From Edaphobacter modestus (lineage in GTDB: Bacteria; Acidobacteriota; Terriglobia; Terriglobales; Acidobacteriaceae), in NCBI RefSeq assembly GCF_004217555.1, contig NZ_SHKW01000001.1:1550001-1614000 (forward strand): a stretch of DNA of 64,000 bases, written 5' to 3'. The notes under the pieces are model-generated. The model was not told where the DNA came from, did no database searches, and worked only from the letters and a program-made list of their open reading frames with translations. Positions 10,366-20,090 of the stretch are shown here, one piece after another. Numbering within the stretch: position 1 is the first letter of the stretch; each line of letters opens with the position of its first letter. The translations under genes and the position numbers were made by a program.

Positions 10366-11706
10366 ATGAATCAAGCATTTGTTGATTATTTTCGCTGCCC
10401 TGAATCGCTTGTCAAGCTTGAACCCCTCTGGAACCAGGTTTCCAGCATGAAGGAGGGATATTTCAAATTTGGACCGGACGCGATCTGTTACGGCAAGTCG
10501 CCATTAGCAACCGACAGTTTGGAGGCTCAGCTCTCAGATGCCTTTGCATCCACCCAAATCGATGGAAAGATTTGCCGACTTCCGTTTAGCCCAACGGAGG
10601 TCGCCGATAACCTCAGGTTTGAACGGTACGAAAAGACAGTTGATAGCTCTTTTTGGAAGAATGTCATTCGCGAGGTGTATTACGCTTTACGCCCTGCATT
10701 TCCGGTTGCCTTTCGACGCCATCTGCAACGCATCTGGCTAAGAGATTGGAGGAAAAGGCCTTTTCCCCGCTGGCCCGTAGATCGAAGTATCGACCAGATG
10801 TTCGAAAGACTCATGCATTTGGCAATACAGTCTCAGGGAGGCATCGAAATTCCGTTCATCTGGTTCTGGCCAGAGGCACGATCAAGCTGCGCGATCATGA
10901 CGCACGACGTTGAGTCTGCTACCGGCCTGGCTTTTACTTCGCAATTGATGGATATCAATGATTCCTTCTCAATCAAAAGTTCGTTTCAGCTCATTCCCGA
11001 CGCCCGGTATGTTGTGACTCCAGAAATACTGGCGTCAATTAAGACAAGAGGATTCGAGGTCAACGTTCATGACCTCAAACATGATGGCCATCTTTATGAT
11101 AATCATGACAGATTCAGGCAAGCCGCACTCAAAATCAATGCCTTCATTGACCAATTTGAGAGCAAAGGTTTTCGCTCCGGAGCCCTCTATCGGAATCAGG
11201 AATGGTATAGCGAATTTCGATTCTCTTACGACATGTCGGTACCAAATGTGGCGCATTTAGATCCACAACGTGGAGGCTGTTGCACCGTCATGCCCTATTT
11301 CGTTGGAGACATCCTCGAAATCCCCGTGACAATGACGCAGGACCACACTCTTTTTAATGTTTTGGAAACTTACTCTCTAGATTTGTGGCGGGAGCAGATG
11401 GATTTGATCATGAAGCAGCACGGTCTAATCTCGTTTATTGTTCACCCTGATTACATTCAGACGACCAAATCCCGAGATGCGTATCTTCAACTACTCGCTC
11501 ACTTATCCGAGATCCGCAGCAATGCGGGTTTATGGATTGCACCACCCGGAGAAGTTAATACTTGGTGGAGACAGCGAGCCAAAATGCGCCTTGTAGGGAA
11601 AGGTGAGCAATGGCATATAGAGGGTGACGGCGCCGATCGCGCGAGGATCGCTTATGCAACGATCAGTAATAACAGTCTAAGTTACCGTCTAACATCGGGT
11701 TGCTAG
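10366..11706 (+). CDS. Polysaccharide deacetylase-like (NodB-type) protein
   Basis: A 446-residue protein. The first 170 residues are not recognised. From about residue 175 a NodB-like deacetylase domain can be followed: SCAIMTHDVES at 175-184 gives the catalytic/metal aspartate pair region, SIKSSFQLIP the second strand, and FEVNVHDLKHDGHLYD the region with metal-binding histidines, though spaced differently from the classical H-x3-H. The C-terminus includes LISFIVHPDYI. By family it would remove acetyl groups from a polymer; with no signal peptide visible it would act in the cytoplasm or on a lipid-linked intermediate. It follows the FemAB-like gene by 20 bp, a pairing common in XrtA-type exopolysaccharide clusters, although no exosortase is visible here. 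Confidence 0.75.
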   Translation: MNQAFVDYFRCPESLVKLEPLWNQVSSMKEGYFKFGPDAICYGKSPLATDSLEAQLSDAFASTQIDGKICRLPFSPTEVADNLRFERYEKTVDSSFWKNVIREVYYALRPAFPVAFRRHLQRIWLRDWRKRPFPRWPVDRSIDQMFERLMHLAIQSQGGIEIPFIWFWPEARSSCAIMTHDVESATGLAFTSQLMDINDSFSIKSSFQLIPDARYVVTPEILASIKTRGFEVNVHDLKHDGHLYDNHDRFRQAALKINAFIDQFESKGFRSGALYRNQEWYSEFRFSYDMSVPNVAHLDPQRGGCCTVMPYFVGDILEIPVTMTQDHTLFNVLETYSLDLWREQMDLIMKQHGLISFIVHPDYIQTTKSRDAYLQLLAHLSEIRSNAGLWIAPPGEVNTWWRQRAKMRLVGKGEQWHIEGDGADRARIAYATISNNSLSYRLTSGC

Positions 11707-11883
11707 GATTAGACTCTTGTTAGGTCATTGACATTGACGGTTTTGTATTTGTCATCATATTTATCATCCTTGGGTTCTGCCAATGGTTTAGGAATGGCTA
11801 TGTCTCATCTGAGATAATTCAAAAGCAGACGGTCTCTACTTCCCGTTCCCTCTGCAAGAAGATCAGCCGCCGGAGATCAAATC

Positions 11884-13353
11884 ATGCAAAAACGAGTCAT
11901 TACGGCCTTGATAGTTTCTTGGATTGCAACTGTAATACCTAGTTTAGGTGCTTGCCATGCCGTCGGTGTAACTTCGACTGGGGATGGATCAGGATCGAAC
12001 TGGTCCAATCGTATGAAAAGCCTTCCGTCAACTCTAACCCGCGGCGACGTTTATTATCTTGCTGACGGCGACTACGGGAATTACACCTTTAGCACGGCAA
12101 ATTTGAATACAACACGCATTACGATAAAAAAAGCCCAGGCTTACGACTACGGAAGATCTTCGGACGGTTGTTCGAACGATATATCAGCGGGCTGGAATCA
12201 AGGCACAATGGGTGCTGGACAAGCCAACTGGGGCGAATTCTTCGGTAGCGGTAACACTCCACAGCCGGGCTATCTCACACTTGATGGAAATGGAAAATCA
12301 ACGATTCCCGGTTGCGGAATATCCCCCACAACGCAGACCACCCCTTCCGATTGCGGCTTAAAAATTACTGCAAGGATCGGACAGGATAGTGACTTTGATA
12401 TTGGCCGGAATAACAATGATGGGCAACATCGCTCACCATCATGGACTATCAAATATGTAGAGATCCAGGGTGGCGGTGACGCCAATAATGGTTCACAGTC
12501 CGAAGAGGCGATACGTTGCCGTGGGGCGTGCGATGACTTCTTAGTTGATCACGTCTATTTTCACGATTCTGGTTGCGACTTTTTCAAAATTCCATGGACG
12601 ACTTCTTTTATTGTTCAGAACAGCTACATTAAACAAAATAAGTCTTCGTCGACATGTCACGGCCAGCTATGGTACAGCGAGGTAAATGTCTCAAATGTTG
12701 ACTTCCATAGCAATGTGATTCAAGACATTCAAGGCACTGGAATTTGGGTCTGCCTAACAGGATGCCAAGCAAGCAACTTCGCAATTTACAACAATGTGAT
12801 TTGGCGTCCTTCTGGAAGTACGCGTCCTGGCACTTCAAATGGGATCTTTTCTTGCATCAATCCGGGTAATAGGTGTACAAACTGGGCGTTCATAGGAAAT
12901 GATGTTATCAACTACACTGCTGATTATGCCGGAGCATTAGGAACGCATTGTGATGGAAACCCCAATACATTTATCTGGCAAAACAATTTATTCTATGGGA
13001 TCACTCCATCAGACAGAATAGATTTCCAACTCTGCGGCGGATCGTTGACGGAAGGTAACAACACCTACTTAAACTCCGGAACTCCCAAATCTGGTACCAA
13101 CTCAACAGATATCATCATACCAACCGGAGCGCCCAATCCTTTTACTGACTGGCCAAATGTCGTCTTCACTCTGACTAGCCAGAATGCTAACTGGACAGGT
13201 GGCCAAGCGCTAACTGCTCCGTACAATGTGGATTTCATGGGGAACGCTCGTCCTGGGCCCGATGGCGTTTGGAATAGAGGAGCTTTCCAGTATTCAGGAA
13301 ATACGTCGGTGCCAGCTCCACCAACCAATCTAAAAGGAGTTGTGGTCCCTTAA
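11884..13353 (+). CDS. Secreted right-handed parallel beta-helix protein
   Basis: A 489-residue protein with a clear signal peptide (MQKRVITALIVSWIATVIPSLGACHA). The body is rich in N, G, S and D with ladder-like repeats (FLVDHVYFHDSG, FIVQNSYIKQN, VNVSNVDFHSNVIQDIQGTG, FAIYNNVIW, WAFIGNDVINY). This is typical of pectate-lyase-like beta-helix proteins. The end (FMGNARPGPDGVWNRGAFQY then a PAPP linker) is typical of secreted acidobacterial proteins. It sits inside a glycosyltransferase cluster, so it may be a lyase or binding protein acting on the exported polymer. No catalytic residue can be assigned with confidence. It is separated from neighbours by 177 and 220 bp, so it may have its own promoter. 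Confidence 0.75.
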   Translation: MQKRVITALIVSWIATVIPSLGACHAVGVTSTGDGSGSNWSNRMKSLPSTLTRGDVYYLADGDYGNYTFSTANLNTTRITIKKAQAYDYGRSSDGCSNDISAGWNQGTMGAGQANWGEFFGSGNTPQPGYLTLDGNGKSTIPGCGISPTTQTTPSDCGLKITARIGQDSDFDIGRNNNDGQHRSPSWTIKYVEIQGGGDANNGSQSEEAIRCRGACDDFLVDHVYFHDSGCDFFKIPWTTSFIVQNSYIKQNKSSSTCHGQLWYSEVNVSNVDFHSNVIQDIQGTGIWVCLTGCQASNFAIYNNVIWRPSGSTRPGTSNGIFSCINPGNRCTNWAFIGNDVINYTADYAGALGTHCDGNPNTFIWQNNLFYGITPSDRIDFQLCGGSLTEGNNTYLNSGTPKSGTNSTDIIIPTGAPNPFTDWPNVVFTLTSQNANWTGGQALTAPYNVDFMGNARPGPDGVWNRGAFQYSGNTSVPAPPTNLKGVVVP

Positions 13354-13573
13354 GCTGGTTCGAAGAATATCTTTACCCATGATAAATCGAATTCAACCGA
13401 ATTGCTCTGAGCACTGGCGCTTATAATCAGAGCGCCGATGCTCAGCGTCGTTATGATTGAACTGCAGCGTGTGCGAAGAAACAAACAGGAAAGAATGGCA
13501 TCAAAGTTGCAGGAAGAAATGCGTGGTGTGATGTACCGCCCTGTCCAGAACAAACTGAGTAACGGAGATAATT

Positions 13574-14680
13574 TTGGCGAGGTCATCAAACGTCAGAGAC
13601 TTTGTGACAGAAATAGATGCGGCTGTCAAGGGTTTGCCGGCTTTACCTACTGTCGACGTGGTTATCCCTTGTTATAACTATGGCCACTTTTTAACCCCAT
13701 GCGTAGAAAGTGTGCTGGCTCAACAGAACGTCAGCGTTCGCGTTCTCGTTATCGACGACGCATCCCCAGACAATACCCCAGACGTTGGACAAAAACTCGC
13801 AAGTCGCCATCATACCGTAGAGTTCCGGCGGCATGATGTCAACAAAGGACATATTGCAACCTACAACGAAGGGCTGCTCGGATGGTCAACTGCGGACTAT
13901 GTTGTCCTACTTTCAGCCGACGACATGTTGGCGCCTGGCGCCTTAGAACGGGCGATTCGTATCATGCAGGCGGACAAGTCCGTGGGGATGGTGTACGGAC
14001 GTACGCTTCACTTCCAGCACCAACACGAACTCCCTGAATCGATCGAAACTGCTACCGGCTTCGATCGATTCCTGGGAGCTACTTGGATCGAGAAACGTTT
14101 ACACGCTGGCTACAATGTCATCACCTCACCAGAGGTGGTCGTAAGAGGCAGGATTCAAAAACTGGTCGGTGGATACCGACCAGAACTGCCACATAGCGGC
14201 GATCTGGAGATGTGGATGCGAATTGCTGCCGTATCGAACATCGCATACGTGCGTAATGTACAAGCTTATTATCGCGTACATTCCTCAAGTATGCAGCGCA
14301 CGAAGTACAAAAGTAGCTTGGTGGATCTAGTCCATCGCAAGGCTGCCTTCGATCTATTTTTCGAACATCATCCATCATTTGCTAGCAATCCCAATCGGCA
14401 CCAAACCGTGAATCGCGCACTGGCACGTGAAGCATTGTGGGATGCGTGCCGAGCCTATGATCACAACCACATAGAGTCTGCTCGTACCGAGGAGCTTGTC
14501 CAATTCGCTATAGACACTTGTTCTGATGCTCAATTGTTGCCCGAGTACGCTGCACTCAAAAGGCGTCGACGTCTCGGAGCCACTTTTTGCAATCGCACCC
14601 AGATCTTTATCATCCCAGCTTCAATTCGATGGCTAAACCGTAGACTAAAGAAAAAGCGCATGCTGCAACATGGAATATGA
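13574..14680 (+). CDS. Glycosyltransferase family 2
   Basis: A 368-residue GT-A enzyme. The N-terminal catalytic domain shows VDVVIPCYNYGHFLTPCVESVLAQ, VIDDASPDNT and the acidic LLSADDML (DxD equivalent). A C-terminal region of about 130 residues is helical and unassigned. The start is a TTG, supported by GGAG six bases upstream. The stop overlaps the next gene's start as ATGA, so translation of the two genes is probably coupled. Confidence 0.85.
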   Translation: MARSSNVRDFVTEIDAAVKGLPALPTVDVVIPCYNYGHFLTPCVESVLAQQNVSVRVLVIDDASPDNTPDVGQKLASRHHTVEFRRHDVNKGHIATYNEGLLGWSTADYVVLLSADDMLAPGALERAIRIMQADKSVGMVYGRTLHFQHQHELPESIETATGFDRFLGATWIEKRLHAGYNVITSPEVVVRGRIQKLVGGYRPELPHSGDLEMWMRIAAVSNIAYVRNVQAYYRVHSSSMQRTKYKSSLVDLVHRKAAFDLFFEHHPSFASNPNRHQTVNRALAREALWDACRAYDHNHIESARTEELVQFAIDTCSDAQLLPEYAALKRRRRLGATFCNRTQIFIIPASIRWLNRRLKKKRMLQHGI

Positions 14681-15912
14681 ATCTCCAACAAGTTTCCAAT
14701 CAATTTGGCCGGCGGTACCGGCAACTCCGAAAGTTTCTCTCCAGGAAAGAGGCGCGCACGATCCTCGATCTTATACGGACGACCGCCGCAGAGCATATTA
14801 GGCCAAAGAATGTTCCCCTACCGGTTGGGCGCGATCAGGTATTGGCTGCAGATTTATCTCATCCTGTTCAGTTTTTAATCCCCGATATCTTGCCTGGAAA
14901 GCCATTACACCTCAATTGGGTTATGGTTCCACCCGGCCCGGGCTCCGGCGGACATACAACGATCTTTCGCATCATTCGTTATCTTGAGGCTCATGGCTAC
15001 ATAAACCGGGTTTATTTTTACAACGTATATGAAGCAGATCATCAATACTACGAATCGATCATCCGCAACTTCTATGATTTTCACGGATACGTGGGGAAAA
15101 TGGAACGAGAGATGGAAGATGCGCATGCGGTTATCGCCACGGCCTGGGCTACTGCCTATCCTGTTTTTAACTCTCGGTGCCGGGGAAAACGCTTTTACTT
15201 TGTGCAGGATTATGAGCCATACTTTCATTCTGTTGGCGCGATCAGCCTCATGGCCGAAAATACGTACCGTATGGGTTTCCACGCGATTACAGCTGGAAAA
15301 TGGCTCGCGCAAAAGCTGAATGCTGAATTCGGAATGTCGGCTGACTCCTTCGATTTCGGTTGCGATACATCCACATATTGCCGCTCTGGGAATTCAATCC
15401 GCTCAGGCCTTGTATTTTACGCACGACCTGAAGCAACGCGTCGTGGCTTTGAGCTGGGACTTCTGGCAATGGAGATCTTCGCCGCTCGCCGGCCTGATAT
15501 TGACCTACACTTCTACGGTGACAAGATGGGGAAACTACCGTTCCGCTTCATCGATCACGGACACATCTCACCTGCCAAGCTTAACGAAATTTATAACCAG
15601 TGTTATGCAGGCTTGTCCTTGTCACTTACAAATGTGTCGCTTGTTCCTCACGAGATGTTAGCAGCTGGCTGCATACCCGTTGTCAACGATGCTGTCCAAA
15701 ATCGAATTGTTCTTGATAATTCTTTTGTGCGATATGCGTCTCCCTATCCCCGAGCCTTGGCAGACGAATTGGAAGCGCTCGTCACGAATCAGGCCTTCGA
15801 TTCCCTCTCTCAGGCCGCGGCGGCGAGTGTTCACGGTACAACATGGGATCACGCGGGCAAAACGGTAGATTCAATTTTTAGGCATTCGCTTGCCAACCAT
15901 AAAGCTTCCTGA
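14677..15912 (+). CDS. Glycosyltransferase, WsaF-like GT4 (rhamnosyltransferase type)
   Basis: A 411-residue protein starting at the ATG inside the ATGA overlap with the preceding GT2 gene. The two-domain layout resembles WsaF: an N-terminal domain with LNWVMVPPGPGSGGHTTIFRI and YFVQDYEPYFHSVG, and a C-terminal domain with VFYARPEATRRGFELGL, FYGDKMG and the nucleotide-binding LSLTNVSLVPHEMLAAGCIPVV. WsaF itself transfers rhamnose; the sugar here is inferred only from this similarity. It is the last gene of the plus arm and ends 15 bp before the end of the minus arm, so the two arms converge tail to tail. Confidence 0.75.
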   Translation: MNLQQVSNQFGRRYRQLRKFLSRKEARTILDLIRTTAAEHIRPKNVPLPVGRDQVLAADLSHPVQFLIPDILPGKPLHLNWVMVPPGPGSGGHTTIFRIIRYLEAHGYINRVYFYNVYEADHQYYESIIRNFYDFHGYVGKMEREMEDAHAVIATAWATAYPVFNSRCRGKRFYFVQDYEPYFHSVGAISLMAENTYRMGFHAITAGKWLAQKLNAEFGMSADSFDFGCDTSTYCRSGNSIRSGLVFYARPEATRRGFELGLLAMEIFAARRPDIDLHFYGDKMGKLPFRFIDHGHISPAKLNEIYNQCYAGLSLSLTNVSLVPHEMLAAGCIPVVNDAVQNRIVLDNSFVRYASPYPRALADELEALVTNQAFDSLSQAAAASVHGTTWDHAGKTVDSIFRHSLANHKAS

Positions 15913-15926
15913 CGTGGACGTGCGTG

Positions 15927-17399
15927 TCAATGGCTAGTCAATAAAGCAGTCTGGGTTAGCTGATCATCTGCCAGGCCTTCAGGACCATGAGCCAGATGCG
16001 GATGGCAGTCGAACCCTTGCCCACTTCCGTTCTGTTTTCTGCTCTCCTTTATGGCCCTCCGTCTCCTTCGCGCAATCGCCGGAAGGCTTATAGACATGGA
16101 AATCAGAATCCAGTTCATATAGCCCTGCTGTCCCCAGCTGTAGGCCGCAACACTCAGCATAAGAAAATAAAATCCCGCAATTGATATAAAGAGCACACCG
16201 CTAAGCGTGCTTTCTGGTTTAGGCAACTTCCAATAATTCCTGAAGGCAAGTATGAGAGGCCAAAACAGCAATATTCCTATAAGAATGAGCCCAACATAGC
16301 CGGTCTCATAGAGAAATGCTGCCCAGTTGTTGTCGCAGGTATACCATCGCTTCGTCACACCTAAGAAGTTAACCTCGAGCCCTAGCACACGAAATGTGCC
16401 CAACCCGTATCCTAAGAGCAAGCGTCCAGGCTCTTTTTGAACCGCACTCACAATGGAGTCTGCTAAAGCATGACGATAAAGGTAGGATGTGCCCACGGGT
16501 TGGTTCGGATCAGTGCTCGCTTGATATAAAGCGTCGATGGATTGCCACACTCCGGGTCGCGCAAGTAAAACCACAAGAGCCATAACAGCAGCTGTGATCA
16601 GGTACTTTCTTATTTCCTTTTTGACCATCAAAAACAGAAGAAAGGAACAGATGATAGTGGCAAGCCAAGGTCCTCTGCTTTGGGTCTTGTAGATCGCCCA
16701 GAACATGAGCATTAGGCTTACCCACAAAAACAACCGGCGATTGCCCTTAGCCCAGTATCCCAGCAGATATAAACTCAAGATGATGCTGATAGCAAGAGCA
16801 TCGCCGAACAGAATGGGGTGGGGAAACGTTGATCTAACTCTCAGTCCCCTGCCCAGTTCGGAGTACAACGGGTCTAGACCGCCGTTATAGGTGATCCAAT
16901 TACTCGTTGGAAATATTCTCAAAATGCTCCATGATGCATAAACCTCAAAAAGCGACAATATACAACAAATGCCTATTGCCATAGCCATCGCGTAAAGCAT
17001 TTTATGAATCGTCTCTATATTTGTGATTGTCCGGACGAGCAAATAATACATTAGATAAAACTCAATAAGTTGCGCTAGTAATTGCTTAATGCTGGTTGCA
17101 AAAGACAAGGAATATACTGTGGAACACAATGCCCACGCAACATGCATATACATCAACTTTATTAGTGGCAACTTCTCTCGGGGAGATTTTTTTCTCTTGA
17201 CTAAAAACAGCCCCAACAATGTGAGCAGAGACACCCTCATAATATTGAGATCAAAGAGGCCCGGAATAACAAGCTTCGCCTCCAGAGGCATAAGCGTCAA
17301 GATGAAGCAAAAGAGGGGTAGGGCATTCTCAAGCCGCCGCTTCCCGGAGACAATCAAAGCGACCACTATTACCGATTGGAGGAAGACGATAATGAGCAT
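15927..17399 (-). CDS. O-antigen ligase / Wzy-type polymerase family membrane protein
   Basis: A 490-residue protein with about ten to twelve hydrophobic segments and short polar loops. The Wzy_C-like region includes WAIYKTQSRGPWLATIICSF, the family's conserved SRG/W loop, followed by a large periplasmic loop with LLGYGLGTF. Such proteins polymerise or ligate lipid-linked polysaccharide at the periplasmic face of the inner membrane. The C-terminal 50 residues are polar and basic and not conserved in the family. It is the last gene of the minus arm, 40 bp after the preceding glycosyltransferase. Confidence 0.8.
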   Translation of the reverse strand: MLIIVFLQSVIVVALIVSGKRRLENALPLFCFILTLMPLEAKLVIPGLFDLNIMRVSLLTLLGLFLVKRKKSPREKLPLIKLMYMHVAWALCSTVYSLSFATSIKQLLAQLIEFYLMYYLLVRTITNIETIHKMLYAMAMAIGICCILSLFEVYASWSILRIFPTSNWITYNGGLDPLYSELGRGLRVRSTFPHPILFGDALAISIILSLYLLGYWAKGNRRLFLWVSLMLMFWAIYKTQSRGPWLATIICSFLLFLMVKKEIRKYLITAAVMALVVLLARPGVWQSIDALYQASTDPNQPVGTSYLYRHALADSIVSAVQKEPGRLLLGYGLGTFRVLGLEVNFLGVTKRWYTCDNNWAAFLYETGYVGLILIGILLFWPLILAFRNYWKLPKPESTLSGVLFISIAGFYFLMLSVAAYSWGQQGYMNWILISMSISLPAIARRRRRAIKESRKQNGSGQGFDCHPHLAHGPEGLADDQLTQTALLTSH

Positions 17400-17439
17400 C
17401 TGCTAGATTTGCCTCTCCGCTCGACAAGAGCTAACTGTT

Positions 17440-18393
17440 TTACCATCGACTTATGTTAAGAGACCAGCAAAGAATTGCGGACCACTTACTAGTTCTATTG
17501 AACCAGAATTTGTAGCCCTTGACGCAAACCGTCAATGGGAAGGCCCCAATGATCAAAGCCATTCTGCAGATTGAGACAACGGCAGTGCTCGCTCTATACA
17601 TCAAGGAATATGTCCGGCCGCGGTGTAACTGGAAAAACTTAGTGAGTGATTCACGCTGCATCACGGAACTAAAATTGCTTTCCGAATGGGAGGAACTGCC
17701 CCCGCCATGATGCACGATTACAGCTTCCGGGACGTAGTAGATCTTGGTCCCTGTTTGAGTAATTTTGGCGCAGAGATCCATGTCTTCTGAGTACATAAAA
17801 TAGTCGGATGTAAAACAACCGATCCGTTCTAAGAGGTCTCGTTTGGCCATCATGCACGCACCAGAGATAGCCTCTACAGCGGTCACATCCTGTTTCTTCA
17901 TGTACAGCGGACGCATACCCCAGAGATTCCAATTAGGAAAGCGCCGGCGAAGATAATTGGACGCCAGGGCTTGATTGAGTATTGAGGGGAGAGCGGTAAT
18001 GCAGGTAGTTTGCAATGTCCTGTCAGAGTTTAATAATTTAGCTCCAACCATACCTGCATCGGGAATCGATTTAAGTGCATCCAGAAGTATTTGAATCGCA
18101 GATCCCTGTATTTCAGTATCTGGATTAAGAAACAACATGTTCTGCCCCCGGCTCTGACCGTAAGCTAGATTATTGGCTCGTGCAAAACCCAGGTTTTCAG
18201 CACTCTGAATGAACATAACATCAGGAAATTTGTTCTCGAGCATCTCCCTACAGCCATCATATGAAGCATTATCTATAACGATAATTTCATAACGTGCGAA
18301 CTTGACGTTTGTCCGAATACTCGTGAGGCACTGTTCAATAAATTGCTTTGAATTCCAGTTCACAATCACGATAGAAAGATCAAGAGAATGCAT
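17440..18393 (-). CDS. Glycosyltransferase family 2, WbbL-like
   Basis: About 318 residues. The N-terminus has LSIVIVNWNSKQFIEQCL and VIDNASYDG, followed by NLGFARANN and the DxD equivalent FLNPDTE. SGACMMAKRDLL and YFMYSEDMDLCAKI complete the pattern of the WbbL-like rhamnosyltransferase group. I take the ATG at 18393, which has AAGG about ten bases upstream; a GTG at 18423 in the same frame would add ten residues. The C-terminal 60 residues are hydrophobic and basic, suggesting membrane association. Confidence 0.82.
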   Translation of the reverse strand: MHSLDLSIVIVNWNSKQFIEQCLTSIRTNVKFARYEIIVIDNASYDGCREMLENKFPDVMFIQSAENLGFARANNLAYGQSRGQNMLFLNPDTEIQGSAIQILLDALKSIPDAGMVGAKLLNSDRTLQTTCITALPSILNQALASNYLRRRFPNWNLWGMRPLYMKKQDVTAVEAISGACMMAKRDLLERIGCFTSDYFMYSEDMDLCAKITQTGTKIYYVPEAVIVHHGGGSSSHSESNFSSVMQRESLTKFFQLHRGRTYSLMYRASTAVVSICRMALIIGAFPLTVCVKGYKFWFNRTSKWSAILCWSLNISRW

Positions 18394-18458
18394 AGCCGAT
18401 TTACCTTGCTGGAAATTGAGCACGAGTAAAGAACTCGTATCTCCAAAAGCTGCTTATA

Positions 18459-20054
18459 TTAGCTTTCACTTTTTTTTGCTCCTGGCATGACGGAGCTAAT
18501 AAGGTCTGTAATGCGACGAAGAAAGGGGTGAATCTTGTCCAATGACACTAGGTTCATCAATGCCCGAATAGAATAGATGCTGCTAAGAATCACCGCTGTA
18601 GAGCCTATGCACAGCGCTGGAATGAAGGGCAACCAATAAAAGCAGCCGAAAACGATAGATATCAGAGGGAGATAAAGTAATAGGATGCGTCTGTTTTCGG
18701 TTGACCAGCCGAAACCAGTAAGACGACGAACCACGATATACATCATGACGCCGTGAAATATATATGATCCGAAAAAGGCAATCCCCGCGCCCGTCAATCC
18801 GAAGGTACTCACGCACATCCATGCGAGAATCAAGCTGATTCCAGCCCATGCCGTTTCGCACAAGAAAAATAGTTTTTGCTTGGCCTTTGCTATGACAATG
18901 AATCCGATCGGCCAGGTTATGACTTGCAGAACCGTTCCAAGGGTTAGCCAACGAAGAATCGAAACAGCCTCAATGAACCTAGCGCTATAAAAGATCCCAA
19001 GAACTAGCGGTGCAAACGTGAGAGTAGCCAATACTCCAGGACCCGCCAGAAGAACGCCTATCTCCGTCTGTTCGTTAACAAGTCTGTTACATTCGTTGTC
19101 GTCATTAGCGGCCGCAGTTAGTCGTGGGTAGAAGTCAGCTCCCATTGCCTGCAGGATAAATCCAACGTACAAGCCACCGAGCGTCCAAGCCGATTGGTAT
19201 AAACCAGTCGCTTCAAAACCAACCTTGCGCAGAACCGTTAGACGAACGACATATGCAACCCCCATGGTCATCAGACCACTTGACATGAAGGCAAATCCCA
19301 GCTTGAGCAGAACACTTATCTCTTGCCACATAGCTGGGATATTCAAATTAAGCGATTTGATCTGTATTTTTCGGCTGTACCACCATGACGACAGCAATGT
19401 CATTGCAGCTACCGCAACGAGTGCAGGCACGACTCCTTTTTCATGGAAGAAATAGACCAATGGAATACTAAATAAAGTGGCCGAGATTGCGCCAAACGTG
19501 TTCATTCTCGCTAAGTCGGCGATTCTTCTTGTCCCCTGAATAAGGGCACTCTGGCCGACAGAAATGAGCATGAGAAATACGACAATAGAAAGAAGCGATA
19601 TTTCCGAAGCGTTTTGACGACTGCCAAACGTAACCGCAGAAACCTGCGCGGAAAATACAATGAGGAAAGCGGCGCCCAGGACCCCCAGGAAGATGGAGAC
19701 GAGCCGCAATACTACTGTAGTTCGCGCGACGCGCTCCTCATCTCCCGAACTCGCGGCATCTGCGATCTGACGAACCCCGCTGCTGTTCACTCCCATACCG
19801 GCTAATGTCTGGGTTATGTTCGCAACCGAGTTATAAAGACCGAATAGACCAAATCCTGCCGGGCCAAGAAGCATTGCCATGGCCTTCGTACGAACAATTC
19901 CAACTCCGATATTCAATAGCGAAGATCCTCCCACGAGTGCAGATGACTTCAGAATCTGTCCGTGAGTGCTCTTCTTCGGTATTACTTCCGTATCGTGTAC
20001 TGTGGCTCCCTGTGAGGTTTCATCTATCGAATTGGAGCATGGGATAGTAGCCAT
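18459..20054 (-). CDS. Polysaccharide flippase (Wzx / O-antigen translocase)
   Basis: A 531-residue protein of the MATE/MVF-like flippase group. It has a polar N-terminal tail of about 30 residues, then roughly 12 to 14 membrane segments. The first helix region (SSALVGGSSLLNIGVGIVRTKAMAMLLGPAGFGLFGLY) is typical of O-antigen translocases. It would flip lipid-linked repeat units from the cytoplasmic to the periplasmic face for the polymerase encoded downstream. It lies between the sugar transferase and glycosyltransferase genes in the minus arm with small gaps, consistent with an operon. Confidence 0.85.
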   Translation of the reverse strand: MATIPCSNSIDETSQGATVHDTEVIPKKSTHGQILKSSALVGGSSLLNIGVGIVRTKAMAMLLGPAGFGLFGLYNSVANITQTLAGMGVNSSGVRQIADAASSGDEERVARTTVVLRLVSIFLGVLGAAFLIVFSAQVSAVTFGSRQNASEISLLSIVVFLMLISVGQSALIQGTRRIADLARMNTFGAISATLFSIPLVYFFHEKGVVPALVAVAAMTLLSSWWYSRKIQIKSLNLNIPAMWQEISVLLKLGFAFMSSGLMTMGVAYVVRLTVLRKVGFEATGLYQSAWTLGGLYVGFILQAMGADFYPRLTAAANDDNECNRLVNEQTEIGVLLAGPGVLATLTFAPLVLGIFYSARFIEAVSILRWLTLGTVLQVITWPIGFIVIAKAKQKLFFLCETAWAGISLILAWMCVSTFGLTGAGIAFFGSYIFHGVMMYIVVRRLTGFGWSTENRRILLLYLPLISIVFGCFYWLPFIPALCIGSTAVILSSIYSIRALMNLVSLDKIHPFLRRITDLISSVMPGAKKSES

Positions 20055-20090
20055 AAATTTGGATCCAAGCCTAATTACGTGACAGATGAG

